A stretch of 34,456 bases of DNA from Calditrichota bacterium (lineage in GTDB: Bacteria; Electryoneota; B3-LCP), in the NCBI GenBank assembly GCA_020051775.1, contig JAGVQJ010000022.1, positions 1 through 34,456 on the forward strand. The letters run 5' to 3'. The translations under genes were made by a program, and so were the position numbers. Below, one piece after another: positions 1 to 8,463 of this stretch. A model generated the notes under the pieces. That model saw nothing but the letters and a program-made list of their open reading frames with translations. It was not told where the DNA came from and searched no databases. Position 1 is the first letter of the stretch. The number at the start of each line of letters is the position of its first letter.

Positions 1-345
1 AAGATCGTTCAAAGCCCTTAAATTGCGGGGAATGATTTTATGACCGCCGTCCGACTTTAACGCCTCGCCGTGAATGGCCGGCAGGCAGCCGATGAGGTGG
101 ATCGCAGCCTCGGGCTTGGCCGACGATTTCAGATTCGAAAGAGCGTCCAGGCTGCTCTCTTCCAGTTTCTGGCTGTAACCGCAGGAATTGACCAAGATCA
201 AATCGGCCTCGCCGGGATTTTCCGTGACTCGCCAGCCATTAGCGCGGAAAAATTCTGTCATGCGAGCGCCGTCTAATTGGTTTTCCACACAGCCTAGTGA
301 ACAAATATGCACCGCTGGCGATCCCTGAGTTCCATTTTCTGACAT
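1..345 (-). CDS. MiaB/RimO-type radical-SAM methylthiotransferase, N-terminal part (cut by window edge)
   Basis: Only the first 115 codons are inside the window; the frame stays open to base 1. The translation begins MSENGTQGSPAVHICSLGC and carries the three cysteines of the methylthiotransferase N-terminal (UPF0004) domain: one in SLGCVENQLDG near residue 19, one in LVNSCGY near residue 51, and one in IGCLPA near residue 83. In this family these bind the auxiliary [4Fe-4S] cluster that supplies sulfur to a tRNA base (MiaB, MtaB) or to ribosomal protein S12 (RimO). The radical-SAM CxxxCxxC motif and TRAM domain would lie outside the window, so the subfamily cannot be decided. The start is the ATG at 343-345, with a modest purine-rich GAGACAGG upstream. 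It is divergent from the C25 protease gene. Confidence 0.85.
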   Translation of the reverse strand, partial: MSENGTQGSPAVHICSLGCVENQLDGARMTEFFRANGWRVTENPGEADLILVNSCGYSQKLEESSLDALSNLKSSAKPEAAIHLIGCLPAIHGEALKSDGGHKIIPRNLRALNDL

Positions 346-393
346 GCCTGTCTCGTAAGTGTAAAAGTGGATTCATATAAAATAGCGAGGCAG

Positions 394-399
394 ATTATA
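394..399 (-). promoter_or_regulatory. Possible -10 box for the methylthiotransferase gene
   Basis: TATAAT on the minus strand, about 50 bases before the ATG at 345. No convincing -35 box stands 16-18 bases upstream, so this is a weak call. Confidence 0.3.
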
Positions 400-477
400 A
401 AATTCAAGTGCAATTTTTTGCATTAGGCCCAAAAGTGCGGGAATTTGTAAAATTTTTCTTTTATTTTACTTTACCGG

Positions 478-506
478 TTGACTTTGGAAGAATAATTGTT
501 TATATT
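478..506 (+). promoter_or_regulatory. Sigma70-type promoter of the C25 protease gene
   Basis: TTGACT (478-483), 17-base spacer, TATATT (501-506). The expected start of transcription near 513 leaves a leader of about 55 bases before the ATG at 569. The same box pair precedes several other genes in the window. Confidence 0.75.
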
Positions 507-568
507 ATTATGACGAAAACTTCCAATTTCTGCTATAACTGAATCGCCTTACACTGAAGGGAGAGGTC

Positions 569-3500
569 ATGAAAAAATGCTTATTCTTGGTGGCGAGTCT
601 GGTTCTGATGGCCGGTATGGCCAACGCCGGAGGTTGGGTGCAACTAACCGCCTCCACGGCTCCTCCGGCCGTGCAGGTGCAGGAAAGCGCCTTAGACCGC
701 ACTCTACTGCGTTTCCAAATCAATGGATATGACCAGGAAGATTTCCTCCTCAATGGAGAAACTTTTATTCTACCGGCCTTGGATGGCGAGGCTTTTACCT
801 GGCAGACAGGGTATCCCGAGCTTCCGCGTATGAATCGTAGTTTGATCATCCCTGACAACGCTCGCATGGCCGTCCGCGTCGTCAGTTCAGAATATCGCGA
901 CGTACCCAACGTGAAAGTCGCGCCTTCCAAGGGGCACTTGCTCCGGACGGTTAATCCCGCCACGGTTCCATACACGTTTGCCGAAGTCTACCAGCAGAAC
1001 ACCTTCTGGCCTTCTGAAGTGGTCAGTCTGGCGGAACCCTACATCATGAGGGATTTCCGGGGTCAGGTCGTGCAGATCGCTCCCTTCCAGTATAATCCGG
1101 CCACACAAACTCTGCGCGTCTACACCAGCCTAACGGTTGAAGTTTACCAGGCCGGCATCGGAGGCGAAAACATCCTCACGCGCACCAGACCTCTGGAAAA
1201 GGTGGTGCCAGAATTCCGCCAGATGTATGCGCGTCATTTCCTGAATTTCAATCCGTTGGATTATGTCTTGGTGGATGACGTGGGCCCCATGCTGGTCATT
1301 ACCTACGATGGCTTCGCCGCAAACGCTCTGCCTTTCGTGGATTGGAAGAACCAAAAAGGCATTCCTACAACGATGGTGAACGTTACAACCATCGGCAACA
1401 ATTCCACCGCCATTAAAAACTACATCAACGCTCAATACCAGTCCAATGCATTGGCCTACGTGTTGATCGTCGGCGATCAGGCTCAAGTCACCTCCTGGAT
1501 GATCGGCAGCTCGGGGTGCGATCCGGTGTATGGGCAGTTGGTTGGCACCGACCATTACCTCGAAGTCTTCATTGGCCGTCTCTCCGCCGAAAATACCGCA
1601 CAGGTGGATAACCAGATTACCAAATTCGTGGAATACGAGAAAATGCCTCTGGCCGGTGGACTCTGGTACAACAGGGGTCTGGGTATTGCCTCGAATCAGG
1701 GTGTGGGCCAGGGTCATTATGGCGAAGGCGACTGGCAACACATGAATCTTATCCGTCAGCACCTGTTGGCTTACGGCTTCACTCGAGTGGATTCGGTATA
1801 TGATCCCTGGGGCACGCAAGCCCAGATCAGCACCTATGTCAATGATGGCCGCAGCATGATCAATTACTGCGGTCACGGCAGCGCCACTTCCTGGGGTACC
1901 ACCGGTTTCAGCAATACCCAGGTGAATGCCCTGACCAACGATAATAAACTGCCGGTCATAACCACCGTGGGTTGTGTGGTGGGAACCTTTACGGGCACAA
2001 CCTGCTTCTGTGAAGCCTGGCTGCGCGCCTCGCATAACGGCGAACCGTCAGGTTCCGTTACCCACTGGGGTTCGTCCCAAAACCAGTCTTGGGCGCCGCC
2101 GATGTACGCTCAGGATGAATATGTGGATAATCTCACCGCCGATCTGATTCACACCTTTGGAGCATTGTGCTTCAACGGCGCCTCTTTGATGATTGACGAA
2201 ACCGGATCAACCGGCAACAGTGAAACCGACCACTGGAACATCTTTGGCGACCCCTCGTTGCAATTGCGTACTCAGCCGCCGGCGCCGCTGTCGGTGACTT
2301 ATGTGGATTCCGTACAATTCGGTCAGCCGACTTATGCAGTGACCGTCGCTGGGGAACCTGGCGCATTATGCGCGCTATCGGATAATGGTATCCTGCTGGG
2401 ATATGCCTATGCCAATGCTCAGGGGCAAGCCAACATTACCATCAGCGGGACGCTGCCTCCGGGCGGTTACGTCAAACTGACGGTAACAGCCTACAACTCC
2501 ATGCCCTTTACGGCGGACGTCCCCGTTGTGGTTTCCGGACCCGATATCTGGCCGCCGCTAATCACGCACACTCCATTAACAAGCACGACCAGCTCGGGGC
2601 CATATCCCGTCAGCGCCACCGTCGTGGACTATTCCGGTGTTGCCAGCGCCACCATCTTCTACAGCACCGGTGGTGGTTATAGCGAAGTCGCTATGATTCA
2701 TGGAACCGGCAACAACTGGTCGGGCGCCATCCCCGGGCAACCGGCCGGAACAACCATCAGTTACTACATTCGTGCGGTGGACGCCTCTCCGCAGAGCAAC
2801 GCCGTCAATTCGCCCACCTACAGCTTCACCATTCTGGCTCTGATCTTCGGCGACAACATGGAGAACGGCCAGGGCGCCTGGACGCATGCTCCCGTGGGAA
2901 CCGGCTGGGAGGATCAGTGGCATATTTCCACCGAAGCCGGGCACTCGCCCACCCACGCCTGGAAATTCGGCGACACCGGTACGGGCAATTATGCCAATCA
3001 CGCCGACGGCGCGCTGGTCACTCCGACGATTACGTTGGGCAGCAATTGCACCTTAACCTACTGGCAGCAGATCGCCGCGGAAGCCTCCGGCTCGTACCCC
3101 GATTCCGCCTATGACGGCGGCGTCGTGGAAATCTCGATAGGCGGCGGCCCCTGGACGGTTTTGAACGTGACTCCGATCTACACGCACCACGTACGCGCCT
3201 TAGCCGGCGGCGGCAATCCCTATACCGGACCCTTCACGCCTCTCTCGCCGGTCTTTTCCGGGAGCAACCTGAACTGGACACAGATTAGCGCCGATTTGTC
3301 CAGTTACTTCGGCGATATCCAGTTGCGTTTCCGCTTCGGATCGGACAATGCCGGCAACAATGAAGGCTGGTACATTGACGACCTCCAGATCATCGGTCTG
3401 CCCGGCGGCGGCCCACCGCCGGTGGAGGTGACACTGACTCCGATCAATCCACCCATCGTCATCCCCGCTCAAGGAGGCTCATTCAGCTATAACGTCGGAG

Positions 3501-4114
3501 TTTCCAATACCGGCGCAACCCCCCTGACATTTGATGGCTGGATCATGCAATACACTCCCGGCGGAACTTGGCAGGGACCGATGTTGGGACCGGTTAATTT
3601 AACCGTTCCCGGTGGCGTCTCCATCTCGCGGCTGCGCAACCAGAATGTGCCGGGATCGGCCGCACCAGGCGTTTACACCTACCGGGGTTATGTCGGCGTC
3701 TACAGCGCCGTCAAATGGGATTCCAGCAGTTTCGATTACACCAAATCCGCTGTAGCGGATGGAAGAACGTCGGTGGGCAATTGGGCGAACTGGGGTGAAA
3801 GCTTCGCGCCTTACGAAAACCTCCCCGTCTCTTCGGCCAGCGAGATTCCGATCAGCTATCGTTTGGATCAGAATAGCCCCAATCCGTTCAATCCTTCCAC
3901 AGCGATCCGTTATCAGTTAGCCGCCAATAGCCAGGTCAGCTTACTGGTTTATGACGTCAGCGGAAGATTAGTGGCTACGTTAGTAAACGGCTGGCAGGAA
4001 GCAGGCTCGCATCTGGTCACCTTCGACGGTTCAAGGCTCTCTTCAGGTCTGTACTTCCTCCGGATGCAGGCGGGAGATTTCAGCGCCGTGAAGAAGATGA
4101 TGCTTGTCAAATAG
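569..4114 (+). CDS. Gingipain-like C25 cysteine peptidase with Ig-like modules and T9SS-type sorting domain
   Basis: Secreted protease of 1181 residues. A Sec signal peptide (MKKCLFLVASLVLMAGMANA) ends near residue 20. Residues about 25-230 resemble a C25 propeptide. The C25 catalytic domain spans about 235-565: the catalytic His is in NYCGHGS (His436), the catalytic Cys in TTVGC (Cys469), and it closes with NIFGDPSL. Ig-like strands follow (570-755). A jelly-roll/MAM-like segment comes next (about 758-945), beginning FGDNMENGQGAW and closing near GWYIDDLQI. Then a domain shared with the 15314-17644 protein (about 950-1065). Last is the sorting domain with NSPNPFNPSTAIRYQL, ending MMLVK. In known T9SS bacteria such tails direct passage through the outer membrane and are then processed. 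The start follows GGGAGAGG. Substrate is unknown; gingipain family members cleave after Arg or Lys, but specificity cannot be read here. Confidence 0.9.
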   Translation: MKKCLFLVASLVLMAGMANAGGWVQLTASTAPPAVQVQESALDRTLLRFQINGYDQEDFLLNGETFILPALDGEAFTWQTGYPELPRMNRSLIIPDNARMAVRVVSSEYRDVPNVKVAPSKGHLLRTVNPATVPYTFAEVYQQNTFWPSEVVSLAEPYIMRDFRGQVVQIAPFQYNPATQTLRVYTSLTVEVYQAGIGGENILTRTRPLEKVVPEFRQMYARHFLNFNPLDYVLVDDVGPMLVITYDGFAANALPFVDWKNQKGIPTTMVNVTTIGNNSTAIKNYINAQYQSNALAYVLIVGDQAQVTSWMIGSSGCDPVYGQLVGTDHYLEVFIGRLSAENTAQVDNQITKFVEYEKMPLAGGLWYNRGLGIASNQGVGQGHYGEGDWQHMNLIRQHLLAYGFTRVDSVYDPWGTQAQISTYVNDGRSMINYCGHGSATSWGTTGFSNTQVNALTNDNKLPVITTVGCVVGTFTGTTCFCEAWLRASHNGEPSGSVTHWGSSQNQSWAPPMYAQDEYVDNLTADLIHTFGALCFNGASLMIDETGSTGNSETDHWNIFGDPSLQLRTQPPAPLSVTYVDSVQFGQPTYAVTVAGEPGALCALSDNGILLGYAYANAQGQANITISGTLPPGGYVKLTVTAYNSMPFTADVPVVVSGPDIWPPLITHTPLTSTTSSGPYPVSATVVDYSGVASATIFYSTGGGYSEVAMIHGTGNNWSGAIPGQPAGTTISYYIRAVDASPQSNAVNSPTYSFTILALIFGDNMENGQGAWTHAPVGTGWEDQWHISTEAGHSPTHAWKFGDTGTGNYANHADGALVTPTITLGSNCTLTYWQQIAAEASGSYPDSAYDGGVVEISIGGGPWTVLNVTPIYTHHVRALAGGGNPYTGPFTPLSPVFSGSNLNWTQISADLSSYFGDIQLRFRFGSDNAGNNEGWYIDDLQIIGLPGGGPPPVEVTLTPINPPIVIPAQGGSFSYNVGVSNTGATPLTFDGWIMQYTPGGTWQGPMLGPVNLTVPGGVSISRLRNQNVPGSAAPGVYTYRGYVGVYSAVKWDSSSFDYTKSAVADGRTSVGNWANWGESFAPYENLPVSSASEIPISYRLDQNSPNPFNPSTAIRYQLAANSQVSLLVYDVSGRLVATLVNGWQEAGSHLVTFDGSRLSSGLYFLRMQAGDFSAVKKMMLVK

Positions 4115-4143
4115 TCGTTAGTCGTTAGCGATTAGTCGTTAGT
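4112..4143 (+). repeat. Short tandem repeat of TAGTCGT-type units
   Basis: Imperfect tandem copies of TAGTCGTTAG run from the stop codon of the C25 gene to the terminator hairpin. The first unit supplies the TAG stop itself. Comparable word repeats occur near 13050 (GGTGGTTAGTGG type) and 20555 (GAGTTGCGAGTTTCGAG type). Confidence 0.6.
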
Positions 4144-4144
4144 A

Positions 4145-4169
4145 GGGGCGCACGGTGTGCGCCCCTTTT
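4145..4169 (+). terminator. Intrinsic terminator of the C25 gene built from a GGGGCGCAC palindrome
   Basis: Perfect 9-bp stem GGGGCGCAC / GTGCGCCCC with a GGT loop, followed by TTTT. The same palindrome family occurs at 15441-15512 and 30974-30992, so a dispersed repeat appears to serve as the terminator. Confidence 0.7.
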
Positions 4170-4200
4170 GTTATTCTTAACCCAAATACCAAAATACCTC

Positions 4201-4230
4201 TTGACAATCCCGTTTCAGCCTGCCTATATT
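4201..4230 (+). promoter_or_regulatory. Sigma70-type promoter upstream of the lipoprotein/barrel operon
   Basis: TTGACA (4201-4206), 18-base spacer, TATATT (4225-4230). It lies about 30 bases after the previous terminator and 386 bases before the next ATG, implying a long leader or an additional unrecognised transcript. Confidence 0.65.
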
Positions 4231-4616
4231 AAAGCGAATTGCTGTGCTCATCATATAACCCCAACTTTTTTTAACGCTTCAGTAGATCTAATAATTTCCG
4301 TTTACTGCTACAATTAACGCGACTTCTGGGGTATATGTCAGGAATAATCTTCCGATAACCCTCCAGGTCGTACCGCACCCCCTGAGTTTCTCGAAAATCT
4401 GAGAATCTTCAGATTTTTCGAGGGCTGACGCTGAAATTCGGCAAATCCGGAAAAAATTATACAAAAAAGGCGAGTTTCGTGAGACGCATCACAAACTCAA
4501 CCTGTATTCCGGGTTAATTTATCCCCCGAACTTCACAGCGTTGAGCCGGTAATAATCAAACATGAGGAGGTGCGATCGCGACAGGGTTAAGGCTTGGTAA
4601 CTAATCGGAGGAAAAA
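4231..4616 (+). other. Long untranslated leader with a strong hairpin
   Basis: There is no credible gene in this 386-base stretch. It holds a near-perfect hairpin at 4390-4422: left arm CTCGAAAATCTGA, six-base loop, right arm TCAGATTTTTCGAG, not followed by a T run. CCCCA near 4260 and TGGGGT near 4326 could pair. A 12-codon ATG ORF at 4561-4599 precedes the ribosome site GGAGG at about 4607. I do not recognise a known riboswitch class. Confidence 0.45.
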
Positions 4617-6641
4617 ATGAAGCAACCAACTTTAATCCTGCTGGTGACAACCGCCCTGATCCTGGCCGGTTGCAGCCTCAAAGAACCGGGCAGTCCCAGT
4701 TGGCAAACCGGGATGACTATCCCCTTCGCCGACCAGGAATACTCCCTGGCAGAAATAGTCAGCGATAGCAGCGAAGTTGATTCCCTTGGTAATTGGCTCT
4801 CCATCAGCCAGGGGAATCTTGTGTTTAACCTCGCCGATTCGCTGGAACCCGCTTACATTGACGGGGAACTCCATTTCGACGCTGTGGACGAGGTCATCAC
4901 GACTTACGTCGGCGTGCGCACCGTGGACGCCCCCGGCATTCAGACCACCTACTTCCCCATCACGGAAATTGCGCCGCAATTACCCCTAGGTTTACCCATC
5001 CCCATTCCACCGTTCGTCTTTGATCAACCGCTGCAAGATCTGGGAACTTATGAGGAATATGAATGGGCTTTCCTGGATTGGGGTAATGCGCTCGTCACTA
5101 TAACTAATAATTTCCCCATCCCGGTAGTGGGGTTGACCATTGACGTCATGGCCGCCAACCCACAACTCCTGGTGGCGCACCTGTACGTCCCGGACACGCT
5201 TTCGCCTGGCGAGTCCACGCAGCTTCCCGCTGCTCTGCCGGTGGCTGCAGAGATTGACAACAGCATGTTGTTGCAGATCAGCGGCCAGACGCCCGGCTCT
5301 ATGACGCCGGTCGTGATTCAGCAAGAAGATAATCTCCAGATTGACGTCGCCATCAATCCTCTGGGAGTTACCCAGGCTTTGGCGCATCTTTCGCCTCAAT
5401 CCTTTAGTGAAGATTCTCTATACCCGCTGGAAGAGGACCACATTGTACGTCAGGCGGTGATCCGGGAAGGAACGGTCAGTTATTCTGTGGAAAATCAGAC
5501 CGACCTGGTTAATGTGGTCACCTTCACTCTGCCGGACTTCAGCCGCAATGGCGAACCCTTCAGCGAAGAGACAACTCTTCTGCCTCGCCAGACATATACG
5601 GTGCAAAACCGCGACCTGGCGGGCTATCAATTAGACCGGCCCCAGGGCGACAATCAGATCCACGCCATCGTGACTTCGGACATATTGGATACCGGCAACC
5701 CGCTCTATCAGGTTCCGGATTCCATGGTAGTGTTCGACTCCAATGACTTAGTGCGCACGGAATTCCACGTGACGCAGTTGCAGTTCAGCTCCTTTGACGG
5801 CGTGCTGGACAGCATGCAGATCACGATTGACCAGCCGGCGGAAGTCTTGGAAGCAATGCCTGACGGCATGGAATCCCTGCAAGTAGCCTCCGCCATCGCC
5901 GGATTGCACCTGATCAACACGGTTGGGATTCCGGTGGAATTTCATCTTACTTTGCAGGGCTACAAGGACGGCGTCGTAGCGGCAGCGTTGGTGGTTTCGC
6001 CCATCTCCCTACCCGCCGGACAGGGTAGCACACCCGGAACCCTGGACGTGGATATCCCCGGCCTGGAAAGCATCGTCAACGTATTGCCGGACAGCATCAA
6101 AACCATCGGATTCGCCCTGATTTCCGGGTCTGGCACGCTGACGGACGAACAATATATCAGCGGTTATTTCCACATCTATTCCCCCTTCGCTTTCACCGTA
6201 GAGGAAACCACCCTGGAACCGGAAGTCACCGTCATGGATGAAGGGCTGCAGGATGATCTGGAGCAAGTGGATCTCCATCTGAACTTGATCAATGCCATAC
6301 CTCTATATGGTGAAGCCATGATCCTGGCCTCGTTCGATTCCAGCCACTTCAATACCAGTGGATGGAGTGACGTGGACACCCTCATGCATGTGCCGTTACC
6401 CCCGGCTCTGTTGAACGACCAAGGATATGTGGTTACGCCTGGTACTGCAGCAGTGGATCAGACCCTGGATAGCCAGGCGATGGACCTGTTCAGGAACGCC
6501 AGCCCGCAGACGCCTTTGTACATACAAACCAGTATCCTGGTTCATTCCACTGAGGGCGATACTGTTCGCTGCGTGGCTTCAGACCATATCACGGTCGGCG
6601 CCTCGGCGCACTTGATCGTCAACGTCAACTCGGGTAACTAA
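4617..6641 (+). CDS. Large secreted lipoprotein of unknown function
   Basis: Protein of 674 residues, not recognised. The N-terminus MKQPTLILLVTTALILAGC is a lipoprotein signal with lipobox LAGC. Cys19 would be lipidated, and the Ser at +2 favours the outer membrane. The mature part starts SLKEPGSPSWQTGMTIPFAD, and the rest is rich in beta-strand-forming, Asp/Ser/Thr-containing sequence with many proline turns and no transmembrane segment. It looks like a series of extracellular beta-domains, but no enzyme motif is visible. The start follows CGGAGGAAAAA. Only 29 bases separate its stop from the downstream outer-membrane barrel gene, so the two are almost certainly co-transcribed and may form an outer-membrane complex (inference). 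Confidence 0.8.
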   Translation: MKQPTLILLVTTALILAGCSLKEPGSPSWQTGMTIPFADQEYSLAEIVSDSSEVDSLGNWLSISQGNLVFNLADSLEPAYIDGELHFDAVDEVITTYVGVRTVDAPGIQTTYFPITEIAPQLPLGLPIPIPPFVFDQPLQDLGTYEEYEWAFLDWGNALVTITNNFPIPVVGLTIDVMAANPQLLVAHLYVPDTLSPGESTQLPAALPVAAEIDNSMLLQISGQTPGSMTPVVIQQEDNLQIDVAINPLGVTQALAHLSPQSFSEDSLYPLEEDHIVRQAVIREGTVSYSVENQTDLVNVVTFTLPDFSRNGEPFSEETTLLPRQTYTVQNRDLAGYQLDRPQGDNQIHAIVTSDILDTGNPLYQVPDSMVVFDSNDLVRTEFHVTQLQFSSFDGVLDSMQITIDQPAEVLEAMPDGMESLQVASAIAGLHLINTVGIPVEFHLTLQGYKDGVVAAALVVSPISLPAGQGSTPGTLDVDIPGLESIVNVLPDSIKTIGFALISGSGTLTDEQYISGYFHIYSPFAFTVEETTLEPEVTVMDEGLQDDLEQVDLHLNLINAIPLYGEAMILASFDSSHFNTSGWSDVDTLMHVPLPPALLNDQGYVVTPGTAAVDQTLDSQAMDLFRNASPQTPLYIQTSILVHSTEGDTVRCVASDHITVGASAHLIVNVNSGN

Positions 6642-6670
6642 TCCAATTTTTAAAAGAAGGGGAAACGACG

Positions 6671-7975
6671 ATGAAAACCAGATACATCCTTGTCTGCCTG
6701 CTGATACCGGCGGCCTTGGCCTGGGGGCAGACAGGCTACAGCGCCCGCAGTTTGGGTATGGCGGGCGCTTATCAGGGGATGGCTCGCGGACCCGAAGTGA
6801 GCAATTGGAACCCAGCCAATTTGGGTCTGTCCGACGCTGGCGCCAACTTCCGGCTGGATCTGCTGAATGTGGGGGCCACCTTAGGAAACAACAGCGTTAA
6901 CCTCAATCTGTACAACAGCTACTTCACGGAAGAATCGGATACCTGGGACGACGCGGCCAAAGCCGACATCCTGAGCCGCATCCCCAGTGATGGACTGAGT
7001 GAATTCAATCGAGTTCACGCTACGGTATTGGGGATTTCCTACAAACAATATGCTCTGGCCATTAACGGCTTTGCTTATTCGGATGTGAAAGTTCCTAAAG
7101 AATTCATCGCGTTGCCGCTGAACGGCCTAAACGCCGGTCGCGTAGATCTGGACAATGCAGAGGGGGAGGGCGTGGTAGGGACTGAGATAGCTTTATCTTA
7201 TGCTCACCCCTTCAATTTGGGGCTTCCGATCGTAAAAGAATTCAGCGCGGGTGTTACGGCTAAATATCTCCTGGGTCAGGTCTACGCCAAAGCGGATCAC
7301 GCCAGCGGTTACATAGACATAGACACCTCGATCACGAACATGCACGTAGATTTGCAGGGCAGTTACGAAGCAACATTGGGAGGCTACCCGGCGGATGACG
7401 GTTCTATGGGTAGCGGCTTGGGATTGGATCTGGGTGCGGCGGCGCGGTTAAGCGATCATCTTGCCGTGGGGTTCTCCCTGAACAACTTTATCGGCAGTAT
7501 CAAATTTAAAAACGTCCAGAAGGAGACGGGGAGTATCTCCTTGTACGAAACCGGCATAGATCCCGATCAATTCGATAATTTCGACGCCTATCTGGACAGC
7601 ATTACGACCACAACGGACACCAGCTTCACGAGTGGTAGCGCCACCTATAAAATGCCTAAGACTATGACGTTTTCGGCCACTTACAATATCCTGAAGTGGA
7701 TGACCGTCGAAGCCGACTATCAGCAGGGGCTAAATAAGACCGCGGGAAATTCGACCAAACCGAGAATGGCGCTGGGAACAGAAATCCGCTACCTCAAAGT
7801 CCTTCCACTGCGCCTCGGGTTAGCTTTCGGAGGTGTGCAAGGTACGACGCTGGCCTGCGGTTTGGGCTTGGATCTGAAAGTCTACCAACTCGATCTGGCC
7901 ATCGCCAACCAGCAAGGATTGTTCAATAGCAGCAAAGGTATAAGCCTGGCGCTGTCACAGCGGATATTATTCTAA
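6671..7975 (+). CDS. Outer-membrane beta-barrel protein, PorV/FadL-like
   Basis: Protein of 434 residues. The signal peptide MKTRYILVCLLIPAALAWG is followed at once by QTGYSARSLGMAGAYQGMA and then WNPANLGLS. The 'ARSLGMAGAY ... NPANL' opening is typical of the FadL/TodX and PorV/UPF0164-related barrels of FCB bacteria. The rest alternates aromatic and small residues in strand-like blocks, and the protein ends SQRILF; a terminal Phe is the usual BAM-recognised barrel signal. PorV is the T9SS shuttle that receives sorting-domain cargo. With seven such cargos in the window a PorV-like role is attractive, but FadL-type transport is equally possible from sequence alone. It is second in an operon with the lipoprotein, with ribosome site AAGGGG about 10 bases before the ATG. 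Confidence 0.75.
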   Translation: MKTRYILVCLLIPAALAWGQTGYSARSLGMAGAYQGMARGPEVSNWNPANLGLSDAGANFRLDLLNVGATLGNNSVNLNLYNSYFTEESDTWDDAAKADILSRIPSDGLSEFNRVHATVLGISYKQYALAINGFAYSDVKVPKEFIALPLNGLNAGRVDLDNAEGEGVVGTEIALSYAHPFNLGLPIVKEFSAGVTAKYLLGQVYAKADHASGYIDIDTSITNMHVDLQGSYEATLGGYPADDGSMGSGLGLDLGAAARLSDHLAVGFSLNNFIGSIKFKNVQKETGSISLYETGIDPDQFDNFDAYLDSITTTTDTSFTSGSATYKMPKTMTFSATYNILKWMTVEADYQQGLNKTAGNSTKPRMALGTEIRYLKVLPLRLGLAFGGVQGTTLACGLGLDLKVYQLDLAIANQQGLFNSSKGISLALSQRILF

Positions 7976-7977
7976 CC

Positions 7978-8003
7978 CTTCGCCGGGGGGGAGACCGGTG
8001 AAG
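7978..8003 (+). terminator. Hairpin directly after the barrel gene
   Basis: CTTCGCCGG pairs with CCGGTGAAG (one G-T wobble) around a purine loop, starting three bases after the stop codon. No T run follows, so this may be a transcript-end stabiliser rather than a complete intrinsic terminator. Confidence 0.4.
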
Positions 8004-8074
8004 AAAAGACCATCTGCCCTTAGGGGTGGATCAAAGAGCAGCTCACCAGGACAGTAAGCTCACCGATTAGTATG

Positions 8075-8160
8075 CCAAGCCGGAAGGGCACGTCCGCAGC
8101 CCCAAGCGATGGGAAACGAAAATCGCCATCGCCGGGCTGGCGTGCCCTGCCGTATTTTGG
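8075..8160. other. Nested hairpin of about 86 nt, unidentified structured element
   Basis: A series of arms pair in perfect nesting: CCAA 8075-8078 with TTGG 8157-8160; CGG 8081-8083 with CCG 8150-8152; GGGCACG 8086-8092 with CGTGCCC 8141-8147; AGCCC 8098-8102 with GGGCT 8134-8138; GCGATGG 8106-8112 with CCATCGC 8126-8132; CGA 8117-8119 with TCG 8123-8125. The gap from 7976 to 8463 otherwise contains only repeats and terminators. It could be a structured RNA or a miniature repeat element; I do not recognise a known family. Confidence 0.45.
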
Positions 8161-8215
8161 TGGCTGGTGATGAGTGATTAGTATACCGATACTCGAAAGT
8201 AATTTCCTATGTTTC

Positions 8216-8315
8216 CTGGATTCCAGCTTTCGCCCGGCACGGACGGTCGTGCCGACCGCTGGAATGACTGTGTACCTTGCATTTGAGGGTCATCCCAGCG
8301 AAAGCTGGGATCCAG
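8216..8315. repeat. Inverted intergenic repeat pair (CTGGATTCCAGCTTTCGC type)
   Basis: Left arm 8216-8233 and right arm 8298-8315 are near-perfect reverse complements. A second palindrome, GGCACG ... CGTGCC (8236-8253), lies inside. Related ATTCC...GGAAT elements occur at about 13088-13128 and 21922-21954. No gene is seen here. Confidence 0.6.
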
Positions 8316-8383
8316 ATGGGAGATTATTTTCAAGGACTGCTATAAGCCACCCCGCCCACCCCTAAAGGGATGGGCTACGTCTA

Positions 8384-8437
8384 CAAAAAGCCCCCTGAAG
8401 GGGGTTAAAAACACCAAAGGCGCCTTTTCGGCGCCTT
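8384..8437 (-). terminator. Double terminator of the C1A protease gene
   Basis: Reading the minus strand, the first hairpin is AAGGCGCC / GGCGCCTT (8417-8437) with a GAAAA loop and a TTTTT run a few bases later. The second hairpin is AACCCCC / GGGGGCT (8389-8406), directly followed by TTTTG. Both lie within 80 bases after the stop codon. Confidence 0.65.
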
Positions 8438-8463
8438 CAGTTGTTGCTGTTTGCTTCAGCCTC

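Noticed and set aside
1130-2035. 301-codon open frame on the minus strand
   Set aside because: Antisense shadow of the C25 catalytic domain; no ribosome site and no recognisable domain.
4390-4422. Intrinsic terminator in the lipoprotein leader
   Set aside because: The stem is strong but AT-rich at its base and is not followed by a T run; kept only as a leader hairpin.
4561-4599. 12-codon leader peptide before the lipoprotein gene
   Set aside because: ATG with no clear ribosome site and no run of a regulatory amino acid; too little evidence.
8106-8132. Hammerhead-type ribozyme (GGGAAACGA in the hairpin)
   Set aside because: The obligatory CTGATGA core and the cleavage-site arrangement are absent.
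7976-8463. tRNA or mobile-element remnant in the long gap
   Set aside because: No tRNA cloverleaf or TPsiC box, no transposase fragment; only palindromes and terminators.
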